DNA of 64,000 bases from Streptomyces sp. P3 (lineage in GTDB: Bacteria > Actinomycetota > Actinomycetes > Streptomycetales > Streptomycetaceae). Positions 63,714 to 64,000 of this stretch are shown here, in pieces. The position numbers and the translations under genes were made by a program. Where the stretch lies: assembly GCF_003032475.1 (NCBI RefSeq), contig NZ_CP028369.1:8122001-8186000 (forward strand). Direction: 5' to 3'. How positions within the stretch are numbered: position 1 is the first letter of the stretch; every line of letters starts with the position of its first letter. The notes under the pieces are model-generated. The model saw nothing but the letters and a program-made list of their open reading frames with translations, was not told where the DNA came from and ran no database searches.

Positions 63714-64000
63714 CTACCGTCCCCGCACCGTCCCGGACTCCCATGCCCAGGCGGCGATCTCGACCCGGTTGCGGGCGTCGATCTTCTGCTGGATGTTGGC
63801 CAGGTGGGTCTTGACGGTGGACAGGGACACCACCAGTTGCTCGCAGATCTCCTGGTTGGTGCGGCCCACCGCGACGAGCCGGGCCACGTCCAGCTCGCGG
63901 TCGGTGAGGGGACTGTCGGCGTCGGGGGCGGGCCGTGTGGCGGCCAGTTGCTTCAGCAGCCGGACGGTGACGGCGGGGGAGACCAGCGCGTCGCCGCGGG
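63714..64000 (-). CDS. NarL/FixJ-type response regulator, C-terminal part
   Basis: The end of the window holds the last ~95 codons of a LuxR-type response regulator: SPLTDRELDVARLVAVGRTN, QEICEQLVVSLSTVKTHLAN and IQQKIDARNRVEIAAWAWE, then a TAG stop. The receiver domain lies outside the window. Confidence 0.88.
   Translation of the reverse strand, partial: RGDALVSPAVTVRLLKQLAATRPAPDADSPLTDRELDVARLVAVGRTNQEICEQLVVSLSTVKTHLANIQQKIDARNRVEIAAWAWESGTVRGR

Noticed and set aside
1..64000. tRNA, rRNA or phage integrase-type attachment sites
   Set aside because: I looked for cloverleaf-type sequences, rRNA stretches and integrase genes and found none that I could support by eye.

Overview
The window is high-GC DNA with GTG starts, short start/stop overlaps and gene families typical of Streptomyces or a close actinomycete. 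It reads as accessory chromosome: a defence-type island with insertion sequences, sugar and polysaccharide utilisation genes, a patch of gene wreckage, and a complete-looking aromatic degradation operon. All product names come from reading motifs in the translated sequence; no database search was possible.

Positions 1-13100 hold a tightly packed three-gene operon on the plus strand: a two-engine helicase (DinG/XPD-like half followed by a RecQ-like half, 5' end outside the window), a 754-residue protein I cannot assign, and a roughly 1,938-residue P-loop ATPase. Positions 13700-16930 hold a small type I CBASS module, a SLATT two-TM effector and a CD-NTase with a C-terminal sensor domain. The effector gene is cut by an IS630-family element flanked by a TA duplication. 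Three further transposon remnants follow to 19637: an internally deleted IS1380-like element, a frameshifted IS701-like element and an IS5-like fragment. The first two share CTAG target duplications.

Positions 19661-25270 hold a GAF-LuxR regulator, an aldoxime dehydratase-like heme protein, a SnoaL-like protein and a BisC/DMSO-reductase-type molybdenum enzyme. Positions 25353-31927 hold a LacI-controlled sugar ABC operon (two permeases, binding protein, Gfo/Idh/MocA oxidoreductase, DUF6807/PmoA-like protein) with paired operators. A cupin protein and an SGNH hydrolase follow. Positions 33823-41731 hold a secreted beta-helix protein, a secreted GH59-type glycosidase with a ricin-type domain, and two divergent LacI regulators; both secreted-enzyme genes carry the same palindrome upstream.

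Positions 42100-46450 are heavily rearranged: a GH12 remnant, an HxlR/metallo-hydrolase divergent pair, a tandem duplication of an NTF2-like gene, and pieces of NmrA-, SnoaL- and FtsX-type genes. Positions 46896-50600 encode an MFS transporter, an ArsR-type regulator and a PucR-type regulator.

Positions 50669-62858 (minus strand) encode tryptophan/kynurenine meta-cleavage degradation: indoleamine 2,3-dioxygenase, formamidase, kynureninase, an amino acid permease, 2-aminomuconate semialdehyde dehydrogenase, vinylpyruvate hydratase, acetaldehyde dehydrogenase, hydroxyoxovalerate aldolase, oxalocrotonate decarboxylase, aminomuconate deaminase, 3-hydroxyanthranilate dioxygenase and ACMS decarboxylase. 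Only kynurenine 3-monooxygenase is missing from the window. A truncated NarL-type response regulator ends the window.
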